A DNA stretch of 64,000 nt from Lucinisca nassula (lineage: Eukaryota > Mollusca > Bivalvia > Lucinida > Lucinidae): positions 134,785,027 through 134,849,026 of the forward strand of contig OY757013.1 in NCBI GenBank assembly GCA_963580285.1, read 5' to 3'. Positions 23,650 through 34,535 of this stretch are shown one piece after another (the stretch's first letter is position 1; each line of letters starts with the position of its first letter). The notes beneath the pieces are model-generated. The model was given only the letters and a program-made list of their open reading frames with translations. It did not search any database and was not told the origin of the DNA. Both the position numbers and the translations under genes were made by a program.

Positions 23650-24194
23650 CATCTATTCTGCTTAGAAATTGACACATATTAATAAATAATGAACCCATGA
23701 ATCATTCGAAAAATTCAAATCTCTCCGGAAAGAATGTATTGCGCGCGTGTCCATTAATCTTCGGGCTTCCTGACGGTCAGTAGCCGGTATTCGGTAGCCG
23801 GTACATGTGTCATAAAAGTGATAATTGTCTTCAACATTGGTTTATATGGGCACAGAACCGCCAATGTGATATGGTTCTTACAAGTGATTTCTACCTATGT
23901 TTTTGTGTTTAAGTAGAATACCGATCGATGATTTACCCGACTGTTTAATATAAAGTTGGGTTTACATACATATTCTTTTTCAAGGCATGATGGAGAGAAC
24001 ACCAGAAAAAGGGTACACCCCTTATTTTAAATCATTTAACAGTTGAAATATATACACTTTTTTCTCTAATAATCATTAGATTATATATAAATGAATGAAT
24101 AAACAATAAAATAATAATAATGATAATAATAATTATAAAAACATTACGATGACACATCCGTGCTGAATAGTGAATTTTTTAAAATCTTAAAAAC

Positions 24195-24390
24195 AATTCA
24201 TTTGTTAATGTAAATTCATCAATACTTAAAACATAGGTTTTATATTCTTGTTATAACCGCCTCATTGAGGTGGCTGTAACGAGTAACGACAACCTATGTC
24301 TTGGAGAATAAATAAAAAAATGAATACCACAGTAAACCCCAGTTTTCTCTATATAAAGCAGGATTTAATGGGGTGTTCACGGCTTGTTAA
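24195..24390. mobile_element. MITE-1 subfamily copy in duplication copy 1
   Basis: The centre GTTATAACCGCCTC-ATT-GAGGTGGCTGTAAC is flanked by ACATAGGTTTTATATTC and AACCTATGTCTTGGAG. The right arm has GAATACCACAGTAAACCCCA. It is matched at the same relative position at 30065-30235, so it predates the duplication. Confidence 0.7.
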
Positions 24391-24468
24391 CCTAATTAAG
24401 ATAATAATACAAAACAATTCACATAGGCATTAATGGCATCTTTACGGTCTGATTTACCAGACTGAATT

Positions 24469-24766
24469 AAGGCCCCCGCCCATCGGGGCTGGAAGAAATA
24501 GATGGGCTGCATGATGCTTCCACGCAGAACTGAAAACGACCACACACCCGTACTGGTAAACCGCTTAGAGGATCTAAGCCTGCTCGGGTAAAGCGGAACG
24601 AGTCGGACCGTCCGTGCTTATAAACCATATTGGTTTCATTATGGCGATAGGGCTTGAGATGTCATTTTATCTCAATGTCGGGTAAAAGTCCCACAAAATT
24701 GGAAGCACCGTCTCCAAAATGATCTATACTGTGTAGACGTTAAACCTCAAATCAAACAAACAAAAA
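24469..24766 (+). mobile_element. SINE-A, full length, with an empty site in the duplicate
   Basis: Plus-orientation SINE-A (AAGGCCCCCGCCCATCGGGG ... AATCAAACAAACAAAAA). The 13-bp TSD ACCAGACTGAATT lies at 24456-24468 and 24767-24779. The duplicate block has a single ACCAGACTGAATT at 30303-30315 with no SINE, which is the pre-integration site. This is the cleanest definition of the family's ends in the window. Confidence 0.92.
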
Positions 24767-24809
24767 ACCAGACTGAATTCACAATAGCATTTAAATAGTC
24801 AAACGCATG

Positions 24810-24924
<115 letters not shown>

Positions 24925-25069
24925 AATAATATAATAAAATAAAAAAAAATAAATAAAACAAACACCTCTTCGGTATTCCAGCAAAACAATGTGCGAACAG
25001 CGAAAAGTCAGATTAGCCTGTACATAAGGTATTTATTAGCTTTCTGAGTAATTGAAATATTTTGATTGA

Positions 25070-25185
25070 TTGATTAATTTGAGGTTTAACGTCCCCGTCA
25101 ACACCGTAAAGGTCATTTTGGAGACGTTGCTTCCCATTTTATGGGACTTTTACCCGACATTGAGAGATGAAATGACATCTCAAGC
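25070..25185 (-). mobile_element. SINE-A host, tail part
   Basis: Tail-side portion of a minus-orientation SINE-A (AATTTGAGGTTTAACGTCCC ... GAAATGACATCTCAAGC). It is interrupted by a second SINE-A and continues at 25382. Confidence 0.85.
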
Positions 25186-25381
25186 CATGCATGCCCAGGA
25201 AAAGTGGTGCGAGTTGGACCGTCCATGTATATAAACCTTATTGGTTTCAATGGGCGGCAGGGCTTGAGACGTCATTTCATCTCAATGTCGGGTAAAAGTC
25301 CCACAAAATTGGAAGCAACGTCTCCAATATGACCTACACAGTGTTGACGGGGACTTTAAACCCCAAATCAAACAAACAAAA
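25186..25381 (+). mobile_element. 5'-truncated SINE-A nested in a SINE-A
   Basis: Plus-orientation, head missing (starts within GCCCAGGAAAAGTGGTGCGA). It has the full tail GACTTTAAACCCCAAATCAA and AACAAACAAA. The host's ACATCTCAAGC is duplicated at 25175-25185 and 25382-25392, an 11-bp TSD. 5' truncation with an intact tail is the usual outcome of incomplete target-primed reverse transcription. Confidence 0.88.
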
Positions 25382-25540
25382 ACATCTCAAGCACTGTCGC
25401 CCAATGAAACCAATAGGGTTTACAAGCATGGACAGTCCGACTCGTGCGCACCGCTTTGCCTGGGCAGGCTTAGATCCTCTAAGCGGTTTACCAGTACTCG
25501 TGTGCGGGTCGGATTCAGTTATGCGTGGAAACATCATGCA
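25382..25540 (-). mobile_element. SINE-A host, head part, truncated
   Basis: Continues the host SINE from ACATCTCAAGCACTGTCGCC to ACATCATGCAGGGG. The last 40 bp or so of the head (CCCATCTATTTCTTC...) are absent. Confidence 0.85.
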
Positions 25541-25701
25541 GGGGCTTAATGGAAAACATTTTTTGAACTAATGTTACTTCTTTATCTTTCTATTTGACTA
25601 ACATATTCCGTTTTAATCTAATTGTCCGTTTCAATTCCTTCAAAACGATATCAAATAAGTGGCACTTTAATTTAACAAGCTGCCGTCATTTTTATTTTCA
25701 A

Positions 25702-25953
25702 ACCAGTGCTTCAGCTGAAGTGCACGACCCGCCGGATGCTTTTAGCTTTATGAGTGTTACCATATATGGGTGTGGCGGCCATTTTGGTCATGTGACCTGG
25801 ATCTAAAACGGTTCCCCCAAAAAATGCGCCTTATCGTAAGGAGCAAAAATATATCTTATACTTTAGTACTGTATTCTGAATCGTTTCCAGGATAAAATGC
25901 ATTCTCACTTTTCCAATACAAAAGCATGTGTGTCAAAGTTTGACCTAGGCACC
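25702..25953 (-). mobile_element. 3' fragment of the 424-bp-core pearl-like family
   Basis: Reverse complement of the right end of the element at 1400-2617. It has the hairpin AGTGCTTCAGCTGAAGTGCAC, GTATATGGGTGTGGCGGCC-type sequence, ATGCGCCTTATCGTAAGGAG and TGTGTCAAAGTTTGACCTAG. The left hairpin and microsatellite are missing. Confidence 0.75.
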
Positions 25954-27169
25954 ATTAAATGTCTTTGCACCGTATACCAAGAATACAACGACTCTTAATA
26001 TAGGACCGTATTTCAAGGCGTACTCTGACCTTCTACCAGCCATGTTTTGTATTAGTATACAAGAGTAGACAGTGTTTATCGAACGATATACACAGCTAAA
26101 GTGCACGGATTTTAACAGGTTTGGTATCAATGTATAGGTAAAATATTTTCTACGCTGTGATGTTTATTTCCAGGTGATTTTCGCATTAGTACATGCGAAA
26201 ACGTTCTACTTGCATTCATATTTGAACAGTCCTCGTAAAAAAAAAAATATGTCCGTTCCCGGGTTCCGTATATATTTGATTAAATCTGAGCATTTTCGAT
26301 TTACCGCAGAAAAAAAAATGGCGGCGCCTATGAAGCAAAAACATGTCAAATTTTTTTCTGCTTTTCAAACCAGGAAGGCTTTTTGATAGAAAGCTTTGTC
26401 CGAGTCGCTAGTATTTGATATGATCTATTGATCTGCAGCTGTTTTAGGAACTTTTAAAAAGCATAGAAAGCAGTTTCATCTGTTTTTCCTTGTAAAAGTG
26501 GAAATTACAGAACTGAATTTATTTTCAAAGGAACAGGGAGGTTGCTAATGCAAGAAAGTATTTGATGTTATAACCGGTGGTACCGCCAAGCCTTCTTGTT
26601 CTGCGACAGGCATTTCAAAAGGAAATCAGGATAATATTTTTGGAAAAAAAAATAACATGTGATCGGACACCAATATTTTTCTTGTGCAAATGTATTGAGG
26701 ACCCTCAACCAGACAGACATGCCAGGAAATGTGCACTATGTTCCTTATAGACTGCAGAATCGATGTGATTTACGAGTATTTTGCAATCTGCAATATAAGG
26801 ATATCCCTCTCGTGAACGCGATTCTGTGCGTGCGTGTGTGTGTCAGTTAGACAATATCAATACAAATTGCATCAGAAAAGTAATGCACATGTAATTACTT
26901 AAGAAGTGCACTGAAGTCTAATCAAAATTTAATTTATATCGCTGCTGTTCTGTTTAGCTTGATTCTAAAGACAACATGGTGCGCATCAAATTTGACACAA
27001 AGTACCAGTAGTTGCAAACGCTAGTCGATTCTGCCATCTTGGTACAACTTACATATTTCCGATTCCAGAACTGTGATTCCCGGTTGTGACTCACCGTCTT
27101 ATGAGGAATGACTTCATATACCCGGAAGGCAACATCAGGGTAACAAGTCCGTGAAAAGAAGATCCCCCT
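25954..27169. other. Interval with one MITE-3 end fragment
   Basis: Mostly unrecognised. TATGTCCGTTCCCGGGTTCCGTA at about 26249-26270 matches one MITE-3 terminal repeat and is preceded by an A tract, but no palindrome array is attached. AAAAAATGGCGGCGCC at about 26317 resembles a start context, but the frame following it is short and unrecognised. Confidence 0.45.
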
Positions 27170-27335
27170 AAACCCCACTTTATATAGATAAAAGTAGGCT
27201 TTACGGGGTATACATTATCTGATTTATTTTTGCTTAAAACATAGATTGTTGGTACTCGTTAGAACCGCCTCATTGAGGCGGTTCTAACGAGCAAGCACAA
27301 TCCATGTTGAAAGCAGAAATAATTAAGATGTTATC
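27170..27335. mobile_element. MITE-1 copy, partial
   Basis: CTAAACCCCACTTTATATAG and TACGGGGTATACATTATC precede ACATAGATTGTTGGTACTCG and a perfect GTTAGAACCGCCTC-ATT-GAGGCGGTTCTAAC centre (about 27258-27288). The outer terminal repeats are absent. Confidence 0.65.
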
Positions 27336-27975
27336 ATTTTTACCTAATATTTATCATTTTCTGACACCATGTTGGACGCCATTATTTCTTACGGACTTGT
27401 TTTTCTATTGAATTCGGCGAAAAAAGTAACTCGCTGAAAAAGATTCCTCCGCTATCAATAGACGGCTTCTCATATAGGAAAAGCATAGCTCCAGATAGGG
27501 CCTGCTTTTAAAGGAAAGAATTGGCTCCTTAGGAAATTCTTTCCTTTAAGAGCAGGCCCCCGTTTTTTCAGGATAATGATTATGGGATACAACAGGTAAC
27601 CAGGTCTCAGGGAAAAGACCATGAAGGAAGACCACAGCCCTGTCAAGCCACAGCGAGAATAGAAAAGTCTTAGTGACATTGGGGTGCACAAAAACACAAA
27701 ACAATACGCGCATCTACGAAAGAAATTCAATCAATATACACCCGGACAGAAGTTAAGCATCACCTCAAATTTTATCTAGTGGTCAGTATTAAAATCGATA
27801 AAACAGTCCAAAACACTTATCCATAATGTACTCATTCAAGGTCAAGTCTGAAAATATGACCGTTTATGATGTTGAAAGAAGTATTTCAGAAAATTATAAA
27901 GTTTCCAGGAATTCGACCACATTAAAATTTCTACTTGTTTCTGCAAATTGAGTGTTTGTGTTCACAAAGAATAAT
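27336..27975. other. Interval holding a 23-bp-arm hairpin
   Basis: The arms at 27498-27520 (GGGCCTGCTTTTAAAGGAAA...) and 27537-27559 pair with one mismatch around a 16-nt loop. Nothing else is recognised. Confidence 0.5.
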
Positions 27976-28090
27976 CATTTCATCTCATTGTCAGGTAAAA
28001 GTCCCACAAAATTGGAAGCAACGTCTCCACAATGACCCAAACAGTGTTGACGGGGACGTTAGACCTCAAATCAAACAAACAAAACAAACA
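27976..28090 (+). mobile_element. SINE-A 3' fragment
   Basis: From CATTTCATCTCATTGTCAGG to GACGTTAGACCTCAAATCAA and (AAAC)n. The head is absent (5' truncated). It lies immediately before duplication copy 2. Confidence 0.8.
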
Positions 28091-28456
28091 TATATTTTGG
28101 ATCCAAGATATTATAATAATAATAGATACTCATTATCTAAATAGTACCTATTCTGCCTAGAACTTCATGCATATGAATAAAGTCATTCGATAAATTTTAA
28201 TCTCTCCGGATTAACAATATACCTTGCGCGCGTGTCCATTAATCTTCAGGCTTCCTGACGGTCGGTAGCCGGTATGCAATTCACATTACATGTGTCATAA
28301 AAGCGATAATTGTCTTCTTGATGTTTCCCTACTGAGTTAGCTGAAAAATATATGGGCACAGAACCGCCAAATTGATATGGTTCTTACAAATACTTTCTAT
28401 CTATGTTTTCGTGTAAAATCATACTGATTCCTGATTACCCGACTGTTTTGTATAAA

Positions 28457-29535
28457 GTAGCAGTAAAACAAAGATCAGGAATTGATACAATTAGCTTACT
28501 CCACCCATCAAAGACACCAAAGGGAAAGAAATACAAACATTAAGCGACCAGACCATAATGGAAACCTAAACAAAGGAAGGCCATAAGGACAGTTACTTTC
28601 CCACAAAATGGCCATATGGCCATCCAAAATTAAAAGATACAAGTGATACACACAGTAAGTAACAAACAACAACATAAATAAATCGCCACAGAAGAGCCGC
28701 CGGAAGATTTCCATTGGGGGGCTTAAATCGATTTTACGTGGCCACAATCCTCGCCCTTACTTCCATCGCGATTTAGACAAATAATTTGTTCAGTCCGCAT
28801 GAAGGTCTTCTAACTCATCAGTGCAACATCTCCGTGAACACAAAAATCAAAGAACCACATAGGTGAGACAACGGCGAGGACTCGACAGCAAGAAACCACT
28901 GAAATGCTGGAGCAATAGAAAACCAACATTTAGACTCCGATGGGCCCGACCAGGGACGGAGCATCAGGCACCAACCAACATTACCTTGAATTAGATCTCT
29001 CTAATTCTCAATAAGCTTTTACGTTGGAGCCTTCATAGAATCTGAGGCCTGACCCACCGGCGTGCAATTAAAGAGGGAAGCAAAGTTGCCAACGGTGATT
29101 GGGTTAACTACCATGCATGCAGTCTGTCGTATAACATCCATGTTGTACCCAATCGTTTTTATATCGAAGAATGATTTTACGAAATTGGGTGCTGAAGTCA
29201 TTGCGGTTATATATTTTTCTGAATTTATATACTAAGTCACAATAAAATTCGGGTTCAAATAGACCTTGTTGCAGAAGAGATTTAAGTCCAATATTGAATT
29301 TTGAAATTAAATCAGAATGGCGTCTATAAAATTTTGAAAAGGCTTTGCGTAGTTTATTGTACCGATAACCCTGATTAAGGAGTTTAGCGGTTAATAATTT
29401 ATTACGAGTGTTGAAGTCAGCTACATGACTACACACTCTAGCAAATCGAATTAATTGCGAAATATAAACACCATAGGATGGCGCACGAGGAACATCACCA
29501 TCCAAAAAAGGAAAATTTACAATCTCAAAATCAAA
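28457..29535 (-). mobile_element. 5'-truncated Penelope-like retroelement, 3' part
   Basis: Minus-strand insertion into duplication copy 2. It comprises the C-terminal reverse-transcriptase-associated coding part (29019-29535) and about 550 bp of 3' sequence ending TTGTATCAATTCCTGATCTT and TTTACTGCTACTTT. The same 3' end occurs at 34725, 43440, 44770, 45366, 50885 and 59957, which defines the family's terminus. A possible short repeat AAAGTA occurs at both junctions. Confidence 0.7.
29019..29535 (-). pseudogene. Retroelement polyprotein C-terminus (Penelope-like RT family)
   Basis: Reading on the minus strand gives FDFEIVNFPFLDGDVPRAPS, YGVYISQLIRFARVCSHV, TKLLNQGYRYNKLRKAFSKF-type sequence and EFYCDLVYKFRKI. 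One frameshift near 29190 separates these from MDVIRQTACMVVNPITVGNF and a natural stop at 29019. These phrases belong to a very common invertebrate retroelement family in which they follow the reverse-transcriptase palm and thumb. The upstream catalytic domain is absent here. I relate it to Penelope-like elements by the 'LPKLHK' motif in the longer copy at 45366-47895. That class assignment is tentative. Confidence 0.65.
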
Positions 29536-29720
29536 GTAATCGCTGGGTTTACATGCATATTCTTTTTCACAGCATCATGGACAGAACACCAGAAAAAGGG
29601 TACACATCTTATCTTAAATCATTTAATAGTTGAAAAAATAAGTAAGAAAATTTTCTAATAATCATTTGATAATACATAAATGAATAGAAAAATAAAATAG
29701 TAATAATAAAATAATAATAA

Positions 29721-29978
29721 CTAGATCGCGCAGTCGATGGTATACCATCGCAAATACCCGCTTTTTCTACTTTCTGACCTTTGACCTTGGGCCATGTTGG
29801 GTCAAGGCCATAAAAAGTAGCCCACTGCCATGGTACTAAACACATGCAAAGTTTCGAAAGTGTAACTTCAGTGGTTGCAGAAGACAAGAAACGTGACGGA
29901 CGGACAGACAGACGGACGAATGACCACTCAACTCTGCTACGAAAACAACATACCCGATTTTCTTCGAAAAAGTGGGTA
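29721..29978. mobile_element. Microsatellite-bearing insertion (pearl/Helitron-type end)
   Basis: Absent from duplication copy 1. It contains CCTTTGACCTTGGGCCATG and a GACGGACGGACAGACAGACGGACG microsatellite (about 29897-29921). It ends TTCTTCGAAAAAGTGGGTATAATA, and GGTATACCATCGCAAATACCC is near its start. The ACGG-type microsatellite suggests a truncated pearl-like or Helitron-like element. Confidence 0.5.
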
Positions 29979-30064
29979 TAATAAACACATTACGATAATA
30001 CATCCGTGCGGCATACTGCATTTTTGATATCTCAAAAACAGTTAATTTGTCAAAGTAAACTCAT

Positions 30065-30235
30065 CAATACTTAAAACATAGGTTTTATATTCTCGTTAGA
30101 ACCGCCTCATTGAGGTGGCTGTAACGAGTACCCACAACCTATGTTTTGGAGAAGAAATGAAAAAAAAAAAAAAAAAAAATGAATACCACAGTAAACCCCA
30201 GTTTTGTATATATAAAACAGTTTTTAATGAGGTGT
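30065..30235. mobile_element. MITE-1 subfamily copy in duplication copy 2
   Basis: Counterpart of 24195-24390: centre GTTAGAACCGCCTC-ATT-GAGGTGGCTGTAAC, with an expanded A tract (about 30160-30178). Confidence 0.7.
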
Positions 30236-30553
30236 TCATTACAATCAAGATAATAATAATGAATAAAAAACAATTAACATAGTATTTTTGGCATCTTAAC
30301 GTACCAGACTGAATTCACAATAGCATTTAAATAATCGAACGCATGTTACAAAAAGAAAGAAAAATAAAATAAAACAACCATTCCTGTGGTATTCCAGCAA
30401 AACCTTGTGCGAACAACGAAAGGTAAGATTAGCCTGTAACTGAGTAAATGGAATAAAATATATATTATAACAAAGTTAATTTTTAACTTTTTAGAAATTT
30501 CGTGACGAATTCACATGGGTTTCTTTCTTTCTTTCAGTTGTTATCATACAAAC

Positions 30554-30783
30554 ATTTTTTTTTTGGTTTGGGTTTTACGGCCCTTTCAAGATTATTTCAC
30601 TCATATCAAGCCGATCGTTAATCAGAGGTGGGCGAAAACCGGAGTACCCGGAGAAAAACCACATGACCTTCCGTTGCAGAACTTGGCGTCTCACACGTGG
30701 CCCGAGCGAGGCTCGAACCTACGGCGGTGAGAGACCTAATGACTAAGAGTCAGCGCTCTTATCCACTAGGCCACGGAGGCAAA
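30554..30783 (-). mobile_element. tRNA-derived SINE-B, full length
   Basis: On the minus strand the head reads GCCTCCGTGGCCTAGTGGAT (A-box TGGCCTAGTGG) and GTAGGTTCGAGCCTCGC (B-box). The body contains TCCGGGTACTCCGGTTTTCG and CGGCTCGATATGAGTGA-like sequence, ending GGGCCGTAAAACCCAAACC and an A-rich tail. A probable short TSD CATACAAA is at 30545-30552 and 30784-30791. Fragments are at 7284, 35861, 53630 and 54678. Confidence 0.8.
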
Positions 30784-30904
30784 CATACAAAACAAACAAA
30801 TGTAGTCATAAATCTTATTGCTAGCAATGTTTATTTAACTTTGCGTAGGAAGTATAAAGAATATGCAAAAATCTAATAAGGTCATGAAAATCAATAATTA
30901 CGTG

Positions 30905-30906
30905 AA

Positions 30907-30949
<43 letters not shown>

Positions 30950-30953
30950 ATAG
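30905..30953. repeat. (AAAT)n microsatellite
   Basis: About 12 uninterrupted AATA units. It is followed by GACACAGATCAGACACCGCATTC, a possible MITE-2 trace. Confidence 0.95.
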
Positions 30954-31863
30954 GACACAGATCAGACACCGCATTCTTAGATTGATTTACATTCCAAGGA
31001 GATGCCCAGGCGAAGGTGTGTTGATTTCACAGTCGATTGAAAATGACCCGCTTTCGGATTACACGCGTGTGTAGACGGTAACGCTTTTTCTGAATAAGCT
31101 CCAAATTTACTCGCAAATGCCGTTATTAAATATTATTTTGAAATATTATAATTGCTATCAAAATGCACAATATTGTAAACACATTGCGTCTGATACAGGC
31201 GCTTTTTGCAATATTAACAGAAAGTAAGATTTAAGCCGTTAAAGTAGGGTACTGTCGTTGTTTTTCCATAGTTTTGTTACTTCATGTAAGGATTAAGGGT
31301 CGTTAATTTGAAAATAAAAATGCCGGCAGCTAATTAAATAAAAGTTCAACTTATTTGATATCTTTTTAAGGAATTTGAATGGACAATTAGTTCCAAACGG
31401 AACATGTTTGTCAAATCGAAAAATACATAAGTTATATTTGTTTAAAAATTGTTTTCCATTAAAGCGCCTGCAATTTCCAACACGAGATTCTGTACAGGTA
31501 AGCCGAGAAGGTCAGCGCACAGTAAAAGGCTTAATCATTTGCGCCAATGGCATAAATGTCAATAATAGTTGCGGATGATTCTAACAAATATCCACAAACA
31601 TTGTTACAATAGTCTTGATTATTACCCAACCTACTATATAAGAAGTTATTAAGCATTTTCGACTATCTAACACCTTTTCGCATGAAATCGGATTGAACCG
31701 GTTTTCAGAGAACTATCACACGGAGCACTGAACTATTGCCCGGTGCAGATAGTTTTAACTATCTCATGGTCACGTGATCACCTAGCAACTTGTTGAACGA
31801 CCCTTCTTTCACGCGATTGTATAGGTTACCTCCCTTAACTCTTTATACGAGTTGGGTAATAAA
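30954..31863. other. Interval without recognisable gene
   Basis: AT-rich and unrecognised. Close to 31700-31780 the words AACTATC, GATAGTT and AACTATCTC recur, related to the hairpin that follows. They may mark the outer part of that element. Confidence 0.4.
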
Positions 31864-32027
31864 ACAACTATTTCATACCTTTTTGGGCGACAGTCAAAAC
31901 TATCAGCCCCGAGGTGCTGTGGAGCACCTGATGAACTATCGGCCTCGGGCGATAGTTCATCAGGTGCTCCACAGCACCTCGGGGCTGATAATTTTGACTG
32001 TCGCCCAAAAAGGTATGAAATAGTTGT
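31864..32027. repeat. 77-bp-arm near-perfect hairpin
   Basis: The left arm 31864-31940 and right arm 31951-32027 are reverse complements with one mismatch, around a 10-nt loop GGCCTCGGGC. The arms start ACAACTATTTCATACC and run through GGCGACAGTC, CAGCCCCGAGGTGC and ACCTGATGAACTATC. Both strands therefore show the same apparent peptide, an artefact of symmetry. It could be a young MITE or a dsRNA-forming locus. No TSD was identified. Confidence 0.9.
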
Positions 32028-33530
32028 ATAATATCTCCATTCAATCTAAGGATTCGTCCCTTTGAAACTGGCATTATAACAAGTTTTTACATCATATTTA
32101 ATGTCGGTATAAAGAGGGTTGATTGTACAGTTTATAAAGTTTAAAATAATATGCATCACGTTAACACGTGTAATGAACGGCCATGCAAACTCTACTTTGT
32201 AGAGAAAACCTGGGCTTTACAGGGGTATACCTCCAGTTCTTCATCATGTACATTTCAGGCGATTTGATTGGTTGAATTAATAGGGTAATACTTCAATTAA
32301 TTCCACGAGCAAGAATCTCAGAACTATTTTACATAGCGACATGTAGACTGTAATAATTTAAAGTGACGTCAAAGAGCACGTTAAGAATCCGCGCGTTACG
32401 TTATTGTATGTGTAGTGACGTCAACAGCGAACGATTAAAAGGTACACTGTTAAAATTAGTGTTAAGTATACCTAAAGGCAGAGTAAAGTTTACTCTAAAA
32501 CTCGTGTGAATTCGAACCATACACAATTTTGTGTGTACATGTAAAATGTTATAATACACAGATAACTTGTATAGTTTACTCAAAATTTGGTTTAGTGCTG
32601 CAAATTTAGTGTTTGGTGTAACGATTCTGTAAAACAAGTGTAACGTTTCGTATCAATTGGTGTTTGAAACAATTACACTATTTATGGTGTAAGGTTTGCA
32701 ACTGAATATGGTAATTTTAGTCATACTACAGAGTAACATTTTTTGAAGAGCGGTGAAACTGTGAACATTACACTTTTTAGTGTAACTAAGTATCGGTGTA
32801 ATATTTCTTCAAATGATGGGTAATATTTTAGTTGCTCAGTGTAAAAAAGTAATTACACTCTGAAAGCGTTATCTCTCCAGCTTATCGGTGCTTTGCTGCA
32901 CCAATACTGGTATTTTGTTTCATCGTAACGTAAGTTATCTTTTCTTGTCGAATCGTGTAAACAGTCGTATAACATTCGTTATATGCACGACATATGTTAT
33001 TTTGTTCCTCTTTCGTGTAATATAGCTCAAAACGGCATAAATATCATACAAATTATATAATTATTGATTCTGATTTTAGGGTTATTCACGCGTAATGAAA
33101 ATCCTGCTAAATAAAATTAAAATGAGGTAAACTCCTTTCAGTATAAACACAATTTCTGTTTAATAAAGAATTTATACAAAATCTAATGGAAAAAGCAGAT
33201 TTTTACATCAGCATTTTTCGGAAGCTCTAAGATTACCATTGAAAAATGGTAAAAAATACACTAAAGTAGTTTATCAAAGGTATCCTAAGAAAGTGGTATT
33301 AGAGTATGATAAGTTTTATACCAATAAAACACAAAAATAAATAAATAAATTCACTACACAAATGTACACCATGTTGTAGCCAGTTTTAATTATTGGTGTA
33401 ATGTTGCACCGATGTAATTACACCGAAAAGTTACCGAGCATACAATGGAGATAACTTATACCAAAACCAGTTTGGGTGTAATGTTTCCATCATATTTTTA
33501 AAGTGTAGGAAACTATTGAAAACGACAAAG
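32028..33530. other. GTGTAA/TTACAC-rich interval
   Basis: From about 32440 to 33490 the words GTGTAA, TTACAC and GGTGTAA recur more than ten times in both orientations, often as mirrored pairs (for example ATTACACTATTTATGGTGTAA). This suggests a degenerate inverted-repeat element or satellite-like sequence. No coding frame or named family is recognised. Confidence 0.4.
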
Positions 33531-33541
33531 TGCGAAGACAA

Positions 33542-33593
33542 AAAACAAACAAACAAACAAACGACCCCCCCCCCCACAAAAAAAAAAAAAAAA

Positions 33594-33628
<35 letters not shown>

Positions 33629-33690
33629 ACAACTGAATTTCAAGACCTGACATTTACTTCGCTTGTTTTTTTTTTTTTTTTTTTTCAAAG
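33542..33690. repeat. Compound low-complexity tract
   Basis: (AAAC)n at about 33542-33562, a C tract, an A tract, (AAAT)n at about 33591-33629 and, after 38 bp, a T tract at about 33667-33685. Confidence 0.95.
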
Positions 33691-33894
33691 CTAGCAGCTT
33701 CCAGTTGAATAATCATTCCGCCATGGCCGTCTTGCGCTTTCGATTAACCATTTTGGTTGCATTTTTAATCAGGAATTAATCATATTTTTGGTGGATTTTA
33801 TCGATGTGTAAAACTCGGCGAATCACTCACAAACTTAGCATATGCTCGTCGGGTCAACAGGTTCGATTTCTGCCTTGGTTGACAACATTCATCC

Positions 33895-34225
33895 GTGGAA
33901 ATACATCACGAACACGCGCCTATATAATTTTGACCCCCTCCCCCACTCGAACACCACGAAAACGAAAAAAATAAGATATTTTTTCTTATTTCTGCCTCGA
34001 TGAGGCCGTTCTAACGAGTACCAACAACCTACATTTTGAGCTGAAATAAGAAAAAATAATATCTTAAATTTTTCGTTTTTTTTTAAACGAGTACACACAA
34101 CATAAGTCTTGGAGCAGAAATAAGAACACTAATGTATACCCCCGTAAGGACCCAGTTTTCCCTATATGAATTGGGGTTTAGTGGGGGGGGGGGTGTTCAT
34201 TTCACGGACTTGTTAACGTGATGAG
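33895..34225. mobile_element. Composite of two MITE-1 fragments
   Basis: A reverse-oriented end (CATCACGAACACGCGCCTAT) and CTTATTTCTGCC-TCGATGAGGCCGTTCTAACG are followed by a second core fragment. That fragment has CATAAGTCTTGGAGCAGAAA and GTATACCCCCGTAAGG, and a G tract at about 34179-34190. Two copies appear fused or nested. Confidence 0.6.
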
Positions 34226-34535
34226 TATTGGGTGGGTTGTAAAACTTAAATAAACAAACATACACAACTCACATTTGTGTCTAGCAAGTGTTCTTCGTTT
34301 AAGGACAATTTTTATAACTTTATGTTTATACTTTACGGCTTGAAGCAGACAATAATGATAGTTAAGTTACTGATAACATTGATAACTGTATAATTGACCT
34401 TCAACAAGAGATAAGCTCCTTGCCTACAAGCGTACGAGGGTCCTTCAACAAGTGCAAACATGTGCACCCAGGTGTCTTCACCTGTTAGCAAGTTAGAAAT
34501 AACTCAGGTATCACATTGTTTTGTATTTGGGCGCG
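34226..34535. other. Interval without recognisable gene
   Basis: No repeat or coding feature recognised. Confidence 0.35.

Larger units (their letters stand above)
28092..30438 (+). repeat. Duplicated block, copy 2
   Basis: Collinear with 23585-25022 but expanded by two insertions: a Penelope-like fragment at about 28457-29535 and a microsatellite-bearing fragment at about 29721-29978. It lacks the SINE-A and long (AC)n of copy 1. It contains the empty SINE target site at 30303-30315. Confidence 0.8.

Noticed and set aside
31790..32074. Matching open frames on opposite strands
   Set aside because: Both are produced by the near-perfect hairpin, and the identical peptide arises from symmetry rather than coding.
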